Source of the DNA: Paguma larvata | Taxonomy: Eukaryota > Chordata > Mammalia > Carnivora > Viverridae | Reading direction: 5' to 3' | Assembly: GCA_030068075.1 (NCBI GenBank) | Contig: CM057834.1 | Coordinates: forward strand, 90,723,119 to 90,787,118 | Length of the DNA stretch: 64,000 nucleotides | In this document: positions 50,401 through 58,765 of the stretch, one piece after another | Numbering within the stretch: position 1 is the stretch's first letter | How the letters are laid out: the number at the start of each line of letters is the position of its first letter | Program-made: the position numbers and the translations under genes | The notes under the pieces: generated by a model | What the model saw: only the letters and a program-made list of their open reading frames with translations | Database searches by the model: none | What the model was told of the DNA's origin: nothing

Positions 50401-53400
50401 TTGAGAGTAAGGATAAGAGAGAAACTTTTCAAAAAAAAAAAAAAAAGCACGAGCAAAGTTGGTTCAATTATGGATTAATCACTATTTTTACTGTTTTTTA
50501 TAAAGGTCCTTTACTGTTTCTAGTCTTTCTTAGAATTTCTAAACTCATGAGTTCCCTAGTGGAAAGGAAGGCTTTACTGGTTCAACCCATCTTTATCAGG
50601 CTATCATCCTTTTGACAGCACCACCAGCTTTGGTGAAATGACCTTTGGTTATTGTCTAGCTTCTAGGATGTCTGCAGGGTCAGGGCTATGAAGGATATAA
50701 CTTCTTCCAGGATGATCACATTTGCGACGAGCTAGCTATGCTTGGAGTCTCTTTGAGCCTGATAGACAAAATGGCACTAAGATAAACTCTTCAGGGCACA
50801 GCAGTGCGAATCAGGTGGATTTGCACCGTGTCCTCTGTCTTCTCTAGAAATAAACCACTAGCCACAGCAGATGTGACCTTGCCCATTGTGTCTGTTTAAG
50901 CTCCTATGCACTCAGTGAACCTCTCTTACCAGTTGTCTTGAGTCTAGACTCAATTCACTTAGCAAACTAACTGGCTTTCCTGTCTTCTGTTTTGAAGGAT
51001 TATCAGCACCTTCCCAAAGCAGACATATTTGCCTTGGGATTAACAATTGCAGTGGCTGCAGGGGCAGAGTCGTTACCCACCAATGGTGCCGCATGGCATC
51101 ATATTCGCGAGGGTAACCTTCCGGACATTCCTCAGCAGCTCTCAGAAGAATTGTGCATTCTACTCAAGGTGATACCTCTTATGAGATGAAAAGAAGATAG
51201 AAATGTCTATTTTTTAAAAATGTAATGGCAAGGAGGTAGGGAAAGGGGAAAGGAGATGCCGGTAGTGCCACTGACAGGAAAAAAGGAATCATGATCCTGA
51301 AACCCAGAAAAGACAGGATAGATGGAAAGCTTCTCGAGGAAACTCAGAGGATATCATAAATCCTTTTATATTATAGTTTAAAATCCCATTACATTTTTTT
51401 CTCTGCCCTTCCCCACCATTTTTTTTAATGTTTATTTATTTTTGAGACAGAGAGACAGAGCATGAGCAGGGGAGGGGCAGAGAGAGGAGACACAGAATCC
51501 GAAGCGGGCTCCAGGCTCTGAGCTGTCAGCACAGAGCCTGACGCGGGGCTCGAACTCACGGACTGTGAGATCCTGACCTGAGCCGAAGTCGGATGCTCAA
51601 CCGACTGAGCCACCCAGGCGCCCCTTCCCCACCCTTTTAAGATGGGCAATTCAGGAAACTAAGGCTCAGAGCAGTTCTGGACTTATATTCTCACCTTTGA
51701 TAATTGATTAACTCTAAAATCAAACCTGGTCTTTTTGATCATATTTTAGGGTTTTAACTATTGTCATTGGTAGTGGTGATACTACAAAAAAATTTGAATT
51801 TTGAGTGTATAGAAGAAAACATATGCTACTTTATTGATGAATAACGGACAACATCACCAATAATCTGCACTGTTGGAAAAAGGCATAATGTCAGTTCAGG
51901 AGTTTATGTGTTACTTGAACTCAATGGTATCTGAGTATGAGTAGGGACAAGGAAAGGAAGCTCTTATTTTGAACAGAGGTACAAAAAAATTACACTATTG
52001 AGAAGCTTAGAATTATACTAAGAAAACAAAATGTATACATAAGACTTACTTCAGGGCTTAAAGAATGGGATTGGCTAGAATTCCTAAAACAGCTTTAGAG
52101 ACATCTACTCTTGAGGATTAAATTTGAATTTCTTAGTTTACCTGAAAACTTGAAATTTAGTTACAAACTTGTCCTTTTTCCCGAGAAGGCAAACCCTTGC
52201 TCACAGTGACTTTAGTGCGTAACCTAATCATCTATTTCTATGTGTAAATTGCTCTTAGATTTCGTTGATGTATATTGAATACTTGACTGTTGACCCGGTG
52301 TGCTAATAATACATGCATGTTAATTCTCACAATACTCCAGTAGGTGAATGTTGTTCTCCCAAATATCAAAAAAGGGAAAGTGAGTTTCAGCAAAGTTAAG
52401 TGACTTGCTGAAGGCTACTTAGTAAATGGTGGAGCTGGCTCTGGACATTGGTCCCCAAATGGAAGGTTTGGTGTTTTCTCTATTATACAACATTGCTAAT
52501 TGCTGTAAATAATTAGCTATTTTCTACTGTATTTAAGCATTTTAGGTTACAGATACCCTCTATCTGAAGATGAATGCTGTAGGAACACTGTCATGGTGGG
52601 GTAGCCTTAGTTTTAAGTGAAAAAGGAGCATATCGTGGTAGAAAGCAAGCTGAACTAGGAGTTGAGCGACATGGGTTTTGGTCTTGGTCCTGTCAATAAC
52701 TTGGACATCCATTTTTTATCTCAGGACCTCTGTCTTCTCATTTAAAATTAAGGCATTAGACTAGTTAATCACCCAACCAGCTCTAAAATTGGATATCTAA
52801 AATCAAATCAAAGGTGTGGATGACTGATGCCAGAGTGTAGGGAAGATGCTTCCGTCCTCGGTGGAGCTAAGTTTTCACTTATTTCTTCCCCCACAAAGTT
52901 AAAAGCAGAGTTTCACAGAACTCCCCAGCAGAGGTTGGGTCAGAGCTGGCTTGGGTGGGAAGATTCTCCCAGCAGTGAAGCTTCTGTTTGTTTCCTTTTG
53001 GTCCAATGTCAACAGAACATGATCCACCCTGACCCAAGGGAGAGACCTTCTGCAGCAGCTCTGGCCAGAAGTCGAGTTCTCCGGCCATCCCTTGGGAAAG
53101 CAGAAGAGCTCCAGCATCAGCTTAACTTGGAAAAGTTCAAGACAGCCACACTGGAAAGGTAGAGGTTTTGTTTTGTTTTGTTTTGTTTTGAGTAAGCTCT
53201 AGGCCCAATGTGGGGCTTGAACTCACAACCCTGAGATCAAGAGTCATATGCTCTCCTGACTGAGCCAGCCAGGTACCCCTGGAAAGGTAGATTTTGGATG
53301 CTGGAGTTTAGAAAGAATCTATATGTGTACTATTTACAATGGTAGGACCGGTCTGGTATGTCTTCTCTGTGGACTCAAGTGGAACCCAACATTAGAATAC

Positions 53401-54811
53401 AAAGGCTTCTCTTCACAGAGATATGAGCCGGATGAGGCCCTTTGTAGCACGGGGCTGGGAGACTCTGATTAGACTCCTTGAGAGAGAAAATTCCAGTTAA
53501 TGCAAAGGAAGCAAAGTAAGAAATACAAGGAAATACAACCAGCAAAGAATCCTTAGTGGGATTCTCTGTGACAACAGGGGTTCAAGTAACTGGTGAATGA
53601 TCATCCAATACAAGATACCTATAGTTTAAGGTCAGAAGAGACCCATTTAAGGAACCCACTACATTTCAAGGGCAGCCAGACACACTGTCTTGGTACATGT
53701 TTAGAGGAAGAGGTATTTTTCCAATCCAAAGGAAGCAGTCTGATCACGTATTCATGTAAACTTGTATTCACGCATGCATTCATTAATGAATCTATTCTTT
53801 AATTAAACAAATGGGAATTAATTAGATAGGATGGTGTTGGTATAAAGGTCAGGCACTGATGTTTGTGCAGAGTTCTGAAGGCATTTTTAAGTGATTATTA
53901 CATACACTATGCACTGCTGGAAATATAAAAGATGAAAAATGGTTCTTGTCTAAAATAAACTTAGAAGTCCAACTTCTTTTAGAATCCATCTTGAAATGGT
54001 TAGGTTTAAAAGTCCCCCAAATGATTTTTTGGCAATGAGTTGTGGAGACACCAAGCCTTTAGTCAGAGATTCTTCCTAATAAGTAACTTGATATTTTTTT
54101 GCTCTACTTTTGGATCCTATTTTCCCAGCTAATAAACAACACAAAAATAAATACTTATATTCTTATACATACATATACATACACACATATGTTTGTATGA
54201 TGTATATAAGTGTAGTGTGCACATTCTGTGAAACCAGCTGTGGAGGCACAGGTGACTGTCACTAGACATCACAGTAATGGGGACCTACCACAGAGATGGG
54301 CAGATGCCTTCTTGAAATTGTCTAGATCAGGGATTGGCAAACCTTCCTGGAAAGAGCTAGAGAGTATATATTTTATGCTTTGTGGGCCATATTATCTTTG
54401 CTGCAGTGACTCAGCTCTGTCATAGAAATGTTAAAGCAGCCATAGACTATATACAAACAAATGGGTATGGCTGAATTCCAACGAACAGGTGGTGGGCCAG
54501 ATTTGACCCATGGGTTGTGCTTCACAGACCCCTGCATATACAGCCAGTAGAGTTGTTTCCTTCTTTAATTTTTTTTGATGTTTTATTTCTTTTTTTACTT
54601 AAAAGTTTTTTTGTTTTAATTCCAGTTAGTTAACAGTGGTATACACTAGTGTCAGGCGTACAATATAAGTAATTCAACACTTCCATACATCACCCTGTGC
54701 TCATTGAGACAGGTGCACTACTTAACCCCATCATCTTTTTAACCCATTCCTCTACCACCTGATAACCATCAGTTTGTTCTGTAGTTAAAAGTCTGTTTCT
54801 CAGTTTGTTTG

Positions 54812-54844
<33 letters not shown>

Positions 54845-57844
54845 TTCCCTTTGCTTCTTTGTTGTGTTTCTTAAATTCCACATGAGTGAAATCATATGGT
54901 ATTTGTCCTTCTCTGATGGACTTACTTTGCTTAACGTTATACCATCTAGCTCCATCCATATCGCAAATGGCAAGATTTCATTCTTTTTTATGGCTGAATA
55001 ATATTCCAACATACATATACCACATCTTCTTTATTCATTCATCTATCGATGGATACTTGGGCTGCTTCCATAATTTGGCTATTGTAAATAGTGCTGCTAT
55101 AAATATACAGGGCATTTACCCCTTTGAATTAGTGTTCTTGTATTCTTTAGGTAAATACTTAGTAATGCGATTGCTGAGTCATAGAGTAGTTCTATTTTTA
55201 ACTTTTTGAGGAAGCTCCATACTGTGTACCAGAGTGGCTGCACCAGTTTGCATTTCTACAAATAGTGCAACAAAGTTCCTTTTTCTCCACATCCTCACCA
55301 ACACTTGTTGTGTCTTGTGTTTTTGATTTTAGTCATTTTAACAGGTGTGAGGTGATGTTTCATTGTAGGTTTGATTTTCATTTCCCTAATAAGTGATGAT
55401 GAGCATGTTTTCATAAGTCTGTTAGCCATCTGGATGTCTTCTTTCGAGAAATGTCTGTTCACGTCTTCTGCCCGTTTTTAATTGGATTGTTTTTTGGGTG
55501 TTGACTCCTATTAGTTCTTTATATATTTTGGAAATATATAAATCCTTTATCAGATATGTAATTTGCAAATATCTTCTCCCATTCAGTAGGTTGTCTTTCA
55601 GTTTTGTTGATTGTTTCCTTCACCGTGCAGATGCTTTTTATTTTGATCAAGTCCCAATAGTTTATTTTTGCTTTTGTTTCCCTTGCCCCAGGAAACAAAA
55701 AAAATTAAAGAAGTAAACAACTCTACTGGCTGTATATCTAGTAACTCTACTGGCTTACATATCTAGTAAGAAGTTGCTATGGCCAATGTCAAAGAAGTTA
55801 CTGCTTATGTTCTCTTCTATGATTGTTATGGTTCCAGGTCTCATATTTAGGTCTTTAATCCATTTTGAATTTATTTTTGTGTATAGTGTAAGAAAGTGGT
55901 CCAGTTTCATTCTTTTGCATGTTCTGTCCAGTTTTCCCAATACCATTTGTTGAAGATACTGTCTTTTCCCCATTGGATATTGTCTCCTGCTTTGTTGACG
56001 ATTAATTGACAATATAATTGTTGGTTTATTTCTGGATTTTCTATTCTGTTCCATTGACTTGTGTGTCTATTTTTATGCCAGTACCATACTGTTTAAATTT
56101 TTTTTAATGTTTATTTATTTTCAAGAGACAGAAAGAGACATAGTGTGAGCAGGGGAGGGACAGAGAGAGGGAGACAGAGTCTGAAGCAGGCTCCAGGTTC
56201 TGAGCTGTCAGCACAGAGTCCGATGTGGGGCTTGAACCCACGAACCGTGAGATCATGATCTGAGCCGAAGTTGGGTGCTTAACTGACTGAGCCACCCAGG
56301 CACCCCTGTTCCATACTGTTTTAATTATTATAGCTTTGTAATATAACTTGAAATCTGGAATTGTGATGCCTCAAGCTTTGCTTTTCTTTTTCAAGGTTGC
56401 TTTGGCTATTTGGGGTCTTCTGTGGTTCCATACAAATCTTAGGATTTTCTGTTCTAGTTCTGTGAAAAATGGAAAAATGTGAAAAATGTGAAAAAATATG
56501 AAAATGTGAAATATTTAACAATATTTGTTCTTCCAAATCCATGAGCATGGAATGTGTTTCCATTTCTTTGTGTTGTCTTCAATTTCTTTCATCAATGTTT
56601 TACAGTTTTCAGAGTAAAGATCTTTCACCTCTGGTTTTATTCCTAAGTATCTTATTTTGATGCAATTGGAAATGGGTTCAGTTCTTTGATTTCTCTTTCT
56701 GTTGCTTCATTGTTGGTGTGTAGAAGTGCAACACATTTCTGCATATTGATTTTGTATCCTGTGACTTTACTGACTTCATTGATCAGTTCTGGCAGGTTTT
56801 TTTTTTTTTGTTTGTTTTGTTTTTTGTTTTTTGATTTTTTGGTGGAGCCTTTCAGGTTTTCTATAGAGAGTATCATGTCATATGCAAATAGTGAAAGTTT
56901 TACATCTTCCTTACTGATTTGGATTCCTTTTATTTCTTTTTGCTATCTGATTGCTGTGGCTAGGACTTCTTGTACTATGTTAAATAAAAATGGCGAGAGT
57001 GGACCTCCTTGTTTTGTTCCTGATATTAAGGGGAAAGCTCTCAGTTTTTCCCCATTAAGGATGATGTTAGCTGTGGTGTTTCACTAATGGCCTTTATTAT
57101 GTTGAGATATGTTTCCTCTACACTTACTTTATTGAGGATTTTTATCATGAATGGATGTTGTACTATGTCAAGTGCTTTTTCTGCATTTACTGGAAGGATC
57201 ATATGGTACTTATCCTTTCTCTTACTGATGTGATATATCTTATTGATTGATTTGCAAATACTGAACCACCCTTGCAACCCAGGAATAAATCTCACTTGAT
57301 TGTGGTGAATGATTTTTTTTAAATGTATTGTTGAATTTGTTTTGCTAGTATTTTACTGAGAATTTTTGCATCTATGTTAGAGATACTGTCTTACAGTCCT
57401 TTTTTAATGGTGTCTTTATCTGTTTTTTATTTTTAAAAATTTTAAACATCATTTATACCCCAATCAGTAGGATTTAAGAAACCTAATCTGCCATGTGTTG
57501 TGTCACGTGTGTGCCAGCTCTTTTTAAAGATAATCACAGGAGCTAAGTTTCTATTCCATGTATAGCTCAGTCTTGTTTCTATAAATACTGAAATAAAAAG
57601 AAAAATCTATATGTTGGCTTTGATCATAAATATCCTCTTTAATTTAGGATGAAGTAATATATGTTTTTTCCCCCTTTTAATTGCCAGGGAACTGAGAGAA
57701 GCTCACCAGGCCCATTCCCCCCAGGAAGAGAGTGGTGACCCCGGAGTCTCTGGAACTCCCACAGGATCAAGATGCACCAAACGCCTGGTGGGAGGAAAAA
57801 GTGCAAAATCTTCCAGTTTCACCTGTGGGAGGTCTTCCCCGTGA
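29113..57844 (+). CDS. WEE2: WEE2 complete coding region (11 coding exons, 566 aa)
   Basis: WEE2 (Wee1B) is the oocyte-specific nuclear kinase that phosphorylates CDK1 on Tyr15. It holds meiotic prophase arrest and is also needed for exit from metaphase II after fertilisation. Exons: 29113-29457, 37783-37979, 39726-39777, 42084-42256, 43909-44030, 49164-49310, 49921-50028, 50186-50271, 50998-51168, 53016-53158, 57688-57844. All introns are GT-AG and every junction keeps frame, giving 566 codons plus TGA (the human protein is, from memory, 567). Visible landmarks: the Wee1-family NINPFTPES box (155-163), a basic KRKTR stretch (174-178, candidate NLS), Gly loop GVGEFGTV (222-229), ATP-binding K244, alpha-C E262, catalytic loop HLDIKPSN (340-347) with D342, DLG in place of DFG (383-385, as in Wee1 kinases), and D419. 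Nothing suggests pseudogenisation. Confidence 0.95.
29763..29855 (-). mobile_element. Truncated CAN-SINE in WEE2 intron 1
   Basis: Only the 3' half is present: poly-A/T side, CATGTTTATTTTGAGAAAGA, GA tract, AATCCCAAGCAGGAAC. The tRNA-like head is missing. Confidence 0.75.
30880..31120 (+). repeat. Probable ancient interspersed repeat, family not assigned
   Basis: Wording (CTTTCCTGAGAGCAG, AAGGATGAGTTGGAGTGAGCC, AGTGCAGTGACAGGGGCATG) parallels the repeat at 22.3-23.2 kb. Split from a right part at 31362-31560 by the next SINE. Confidence 0.35.
31135..31347 (-). mobile_element. CAN-SINE
   Basis: Antisense copy with perfect 14-base target duplication CAAGATTTTATCTT (31121-31134 and 31348-31361). 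Confidence 0.95.
31564..32100 (-). mobile_element. Solo-looking 3' LTR of a class I ERV (approximate left-right limits)
   Basis: Read on the minus strand it shows the landmarks of an LTR in order: a TATA box TATATAATC (31691-31683), a poly(A) signal AATAAA (31622-31617) and a terminal ...CATTGACA ending at 31564. Orientation and position fit the ERV integrase relic at 32.6-33.5 kb. The U3 start is not determined. Not matched to a named family. Confidence 0.6.
32420..32642 (-). mobile_element. CAN-SINE inserted in the ERV
   Basis: Antisense copy with a degraded head (CAAGTCCCCCAGGGGGACCC). Target duplication GGATCTTTCTATTTT (32405-32419) / GGACCTTTCCATTTT (32643-32657). Confidence 0.88.
32643..33475 (-). 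pseudogene. Degraded gammaretrovirus-like pol (integrase) remnant in WEE2 intron 1
   Basis: Three short minus-strand frames in different phases line up as integrase of a class I (gamma-like) endogenous retrovirus. At 33469-33269 is a zinc-finger-like CQSCTVC motif. At 33294-33091 is part of the catalytic core with a SDNGPSF motif. At 32770-32650 is the C-terminal piece with LKDWKSN and RKWKGP. Frame changes between the pieces and internal stops show it is dead, and the position expected for one catalytic acidic residue reads Glu. Env is not recognisable. An old, non-functional insertion. Confidence 0.7.
33830..34200 (+). repeat. Probable ancient interspersed repeat, family not assigned
   Basis: Wording (TAAATTTGGATATCATTAGC, GAAGAGAAGTGGTCCCAG, AGATTGGAGGGGCAGGAG) parallels the repeat at 23.0-23.2 kb. 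The open frames on both strands here have no recognised domain. Confidence 0.35.
35261..36687 (-). mobile_element. 5'-truncated L1 with perfect target duplication, WEE2 intron 1
   Basis: Antisense L1: T-rich end, 3'UTR text (ACATCCAAGTTAGCTAGCAT and the C-rich block), then the ORF2 C-terminal third. Minus-strand frames at 35958-35722 and 36354-36133 read as L1 reverse transcriptase/C-terminal protein, with stops. A 13-base duplication ATTTTGGATTTCT lies at 35248-35260 and 36688-36700. A (TG)n run is at 35685-35709. Confidence 0.93.
37290..37380 (+). mobile_element. MIR/L2-type 3' end
   Basis: GCCCCAGCATCTAGCCCAGC, then AGTAGGTGCCGAACAAATGT, TTGGATGAATAA is the typical 3' terminal wording of MIR/L2 elements. 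Confidence 0.45.
37783..37979 (+). CDS. WEE2: WEE2 coding exon 2 (residues 116-180)
   Basis: The acceptor CTTTCAG ends at 37782 and the exon opens with [10 protein letters not shown], then [11 protein letters not shown]. It holds the Wee1-family box [11 protein letters not shown] (154-164) and a basic GKRKTRG motif that may be the nuclear localisation signal. It ends in phase 2 at CT|GTAAGTG (37979/37980). The 8.3 kb intron before it contains an ERV relic and an L1. Confidence 0.93.
39726..39777 (+). CDS. WEE2: WEE2 coding exon 3 (residues 181-198)
   Basis: A 52-base micro-exon encodes the linker [18 protein letters not shown]. The acceptor is TTTTTTTAAG (ends 39725) and the donor AAG|GTGAGC (39777/39778). 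The acidic, glycine-rich linker seems to carry two more residues than I recall for human WEE2. It falls between the NLS-like motif and the kinase domain, where length changes are tolerated. Confidence 0.88.
40190..40450 (+). mobile_element. Ancient L1 3' fragment (sense), WEE2 intron 3
   Basis: CACTGCAGCCTTAACTGTAATAGC, then AATGTCCAATAATAAAATAATGG and AAATTATAATTTACAGTGG, GCCATTAAAATG follow the ORF2 3' end of old L1s. Contains an 18-A run at 40303. Confidence 0.55.
41560..41855 (+). mobile_element. Carnivore L1 3'UTR (sense), WEE2 intron 3
   Basis: GGTTGCTGGAGGGGTTGTG, GATGAGCATTAGGTGTTATA, ATCATCATTGTACTATATGC, TAACTTGGATGTAAATTAAA and an A-rich tail are the sense-strand version of the L1 3' end also seen antisense at 21.0 and 35.3 kb. 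Confidence 0.85.
42084..42256 (+). CDS. WEE2: WEE2 coding exon 4 (kinase N-lobe, residues 199-255)
   Basis: Begins [17 protein letters not shown] and enters the kinase domain. It contains the glycine-rich loop GVGEFGTV (222-229) and the ATP-anchoring lysine in YAIK (K244). Acceptor ATTTCAG ends at 42083; donor GA|GTAAGT at 42256/42257, phase 2. A SINE sits about 70 bases downstream in intron 4. Confidence 0.94.
42327..42504 (-). mobile_element. CAN-SINE, diverged, WEE2 intron 4
   Basis: Antisense, ending GAGTCACACAGATGCCCC, with AAAACATTTT at 42317-42326 and 42505-42514. It begins about 70 bases after the exon 4 donor. Confidence 0.85.
43440..43615 (+). mobile_element. MIR-like ancient SINE, WEE2 intron 4
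   Basis: TAGCTCCACTATCATCAGCTTGACTTTGGGCCAGTCACTGAGCTT, TTATGATAATTAAATGAGG and GAGCACTCAATAAA follow the MIR consensus order. Confidence 0.6.
43629..43832 (+). mobile_element. CAN-SINE just upstream of WEE2 exon 5
   Basis: Sense copy (GAGCACTTGGGTGGCTCAGT, CT tract, AAAACAAACATTGAAAAAA). It ends about 75 bases before the exon 5 acceptor. Body partly deleted around the TCAGAGCC segment. Confidence 0.9.
43909..44030 (+). CDS. WEE2: WEE2 coding exon 5 (N-lobe, alpha-C helix to hinge)
   Basis: Encodes the alpha-C helix with its conserved Glu ([12 protein letters not shown]262), the Wee1-typical HHPHVVRYY strand and the hinge segment [10 protein letters not shown] (residues 256-297). Acceptor TCCGTTAG ends at 43908; donor AACG|GTAAGT at 44030/44031, phase 1. 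A plus-strand SINE ends about 75 bases upstream of the acceptor. Confidence 0.94.
45665..45870 (+). mobile_element. MIR ancient SINE
   Basis: ACAGTGTGGTGGAATGGGCC, GGGCTTTAAAGTCAGGCAGA, AAACTCAGCTCTGCTGC are good matches to MIR wording. Confidence 0.7.
48052..48270 (-). mobile_element. CAN-SINE, WEE2 intron 5
   Basis: Antisense near-consensus copy ending GAGCCACCCAGGCGCCCC, with a small GTCC insertion before GAGCTGTCAGCACAGAG. Confidence 0.93.
49164..49310 (+). CDS. WEE2: WEE2 coding exon 6 (catalytic loop)
   Basis: Encodes residues 297-345, [11 protein letters not shown] through the alpha-E helix to the catalytic loop VHLDIKP with catalytic Asp342 and Lys344. Acceptor TTTCCTAG ends at 49163. 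The donor is CCTA|GTCAGT (49310/49311), with C rather than a purine at +3. The next exon starts GTAAC, completing the Ser-Asn of the HxDxKxSN signature, which confirms the junction. Confidence 0.93.
49921..50028 (+). CDS. WEE2: WEE2 coding exon 7 (residues 346-381)
   Basis: Opens with the completed Ser then NIFICHKMQ, followed by an acidic insert-like stretch and [17 protein letters not shown], the Wee1-family spacer between catalytic loop and DLG motif. Acceptor TTTATTAG ends at 49920; donor TTG|GTGAGT at 50028/50029, phase 1. The following intron is only 157 bases. Confidence 0.93.
50186..50271 (+). CDS. WEE2: WEE2 coding exon 8 (DLG motif and activation segment)
   Basis: Encodes residues 382-410: the metal-binding DLG (D383) and the activation segment through [12 protein letters not shown], where Wee1 kinases carry ANEIL in place of APE. 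A strong T-run precedes the acceptor TTTAG (ends 50185). Donor GAG|GTAAAA at 50271/50272, phase 0. Confidence 0.93.
50998..51168 (+). CDS. WEE2: WEE2 coding exon 9 (C-lobe)
   Basis: Fifty-seven codons (411-467): [20 protein letters not shown] with the structural Asp of subdomain IX (D419), then the Wee1-typical NGAAWHHIR segment, ending LLK. Acceptor TTTGAAG ends at 50997; donor AAG|GTGATA at 51168/51169, phase 0. Confidence 0.93.
51418..51623 (-). mobile_element. Young CAN-SINE, WEE2 intron 9
   Basis: Antisense, close to consensus, with target duplication CTTCCCCACC (51408-51417 and 51624-51633). Confidence 0.95.
52605..52790 (+). mobile_element. MIR-like ancient SINE, WEE2 intron 9
   Basis: GTGGTAGAAAGCAAGCTGAACTAGGAGT, GGTCTTGGTCCTGTCAATAAC, ATCTCAGGACCTCTGTCTTC, AAATTAAGGCATTAGACTAG follow MIR order. 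A related L2/MIR3-like piece lies at 52330-52450. Confidence 0.5.
53016..53158 (+). CDS. WEE2: WEE2 coding exon 10 (end of kinase domain)
   Basis: Encodes residues 468-514: [18 protein letters not shown], which contains the subdomain XI arginine, then a helical Gln/Glu/Lys-rich tail ending ATLE plus two bases of Arg515. Acceptor CAACAG ends at 53015; donor AAAG|GTAGAG at 53158/53159, phase 2. A SINE was inserted five bases past the donor, and its 13-base target duplication repeats the last eight exonic bases and the splice site at 53279-53291. Confidence 0.93.
53164..53278 (-). mobile_element. Short CAN-SINE abutting the WEE2 exon 10 donor
   Basis: Antisense older subfamily: (TTTTG)n tail, GAGTAAGCTCTAGGCCCAAT, GGGGCTTGAACTCACAACCC, ending GAGCCAGCCAGGTACCCC. 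Thirteen-base target duplication CTGGAAAGGTAGA at 53151-53163 and 53279-53291; the first copy is the exon end plus splice donor. Confidence 0.92.
54329..54534 (+). mobile_element. Non-autonomous hAT-type DNA transposon
   Basis: Terminal inverted repeats CAGGGATTGGCAAAC and (complement of the right end) CAGGGGTCTGTGAA. The internal wording TTTATGCTTTGTGGGCCATA, GACTCAGCTCTGTCATAG, AAAGCAGCCATAGACTATA is that of a common short mammalian DNA transposon. The subfamily name is not assigned. Confidence 0.7.
54545..57430 (-). mobile_element. Long antisense L1 (ORF2 and 3'UTR), WEE2 intron 10
   Basis: From 54.6 kb the 3'UTR, then about 2.5 kb of ORF2 read on the minus strand: C-terminal text at 54.8-55.7 kb, the reverse-transcriptase region at 56.6-57.3 kb (a 57295-57041 frame with the typical [18 protein letters not shown] order). 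Many stops. A (CT)n run is at 54812-54838. Split by the SINE at 56097-56306. The 3'UTR differs from the L1 at 35 kb, so it is another subfamily. Confidence 0.88.
56097..56306 (-). mobile_element. CAN-SINE inside L1
   Basis: Antisense copy in the same orientation as the L1, with CCATACTGTTT at 56084-56094 and again at 56311-56321. Confidence 0.93.
57688..57844 (+). CDS. WEE2: WEE2 coding exon 11 and stop (residues 515-566)
   Basis: Last coding exon: the acceptor TTGCCAG ends at 57687. It finishes Arg515, then [14 protein letters not shown], a Gly/Ser/Thr-rich tail, [14 protein letters not shown] and TCGRSSP before TGA at 57842-57844. The basic, serine-rich C-terminal tail is expected for WEE2. 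The last five or six residues differ from what I recall of human WEE2, so the extreme C-terminus may have shifted in this lineage. Confidence 0.92.
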
Positions 57845-58765
57845 GAACTCACTTCACACCAACCCTCCTTCTGCCTTATAGTTTCCAGAAATAGATATTG
57901 ATTGTGTCAATCTTCCTCTTATAAATGGGAAGATTAACCAACTTGAATGCCCAAAGATTTCAAAAACCACTCATAATTTAGCATTCACTACCAAGATCCT
58001 AAAGCTAGTAAGCCTCGCATTAGTGATGGTCCCAGGTATAACAATGGGCAGCCATTTCTCTTCTGTGTTCTCTTCCCAAGGCCACCGCCTCTCCACGTGT
58101 GTTCATGTCTCACACTCGTTGATGCCTAATGGGAAAGCACATGTCTCTGAACTAAAGAAGAGGGAACAAGGCCCTCGGCACAGCCTGTGGACGGCGAGGC
58201 CGCAGTAGTTTACTGCCTCCCAAGAAAGAGGGACGCTCCTTGCACATAGAAAGGGGTATAATTTTGTTTTGAGTTGAGGTAACAGCTTATAAGAAAATGT
58301 GCATATATTTCAACAATGCTTCTCAGGGTAAATTACGCCATTCCTAAAAGAATTCTCAGCCACTTTGAGCAAGTGATTTTCCTGCTCTGTTTTTTGAGGG
58401 AAGACCGTCCCTTTATCTGGTGTTATACTTATTAAAGAAATGACTTCACCGTTCAGTGAAGTGGGTAGAAATAAGACTAGAGAACTTGTAATTTACGAAC
58501 TGATTATTAACTTGTACAAAATGCTGGGTAAAGGGTTTGAGGAAAATTTAGTGTGACTCTTCTCCTTCAAACTGTTTGCCCTGAGCCTCTTGTAACTGTC
58601 ATGACTGGTTTTGATTTTCTGCGGGTCACCAATTTCTCCTTGATTTTTATCAGAATTTGGCTTTGTTTCCTATGATTTTATCATATTTTAATCCACATTC
58701 TTTTCTCTGTATATATTTTTAAAGGAATGGAACATTTGGAAATAAAGGTTTTTATCTTGTCCAAA
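57845..58765 (+). other. WEE2: WEE2 3'UTR (inferred extent)
   Basis: Sequence from the WEE2 stop to just past the AATAAA at 58741. It is free of recognisable transposons, which fits an exon, but its end is inferred only from the poly(A) signal. Confidence 0.55.
58741..58746 (+). terminator. WEE2: Candidate WEE2 poly(A) signal AATAAA
   Basis: Canonical AATAAA about 900 bases after the WEE2 stop, followed within 30 bases by a T/GT-rich stretch (TTTTTATCTTGTCC). It is the first canonical hexamer after the stop codon that I found. Confidence 0.55.

Larger units (their letters stand above)
53159..57687 (+). other. WEE2: WEE2 intron 10
   Basis: 4.5 kb intron that is mostly transposon: SINE 53164-53278, a DNA transposon near 54.4 kb and a long antisense L1 (54.5-57.4 kb) with a nested SINE. 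Confidence 0.85.
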
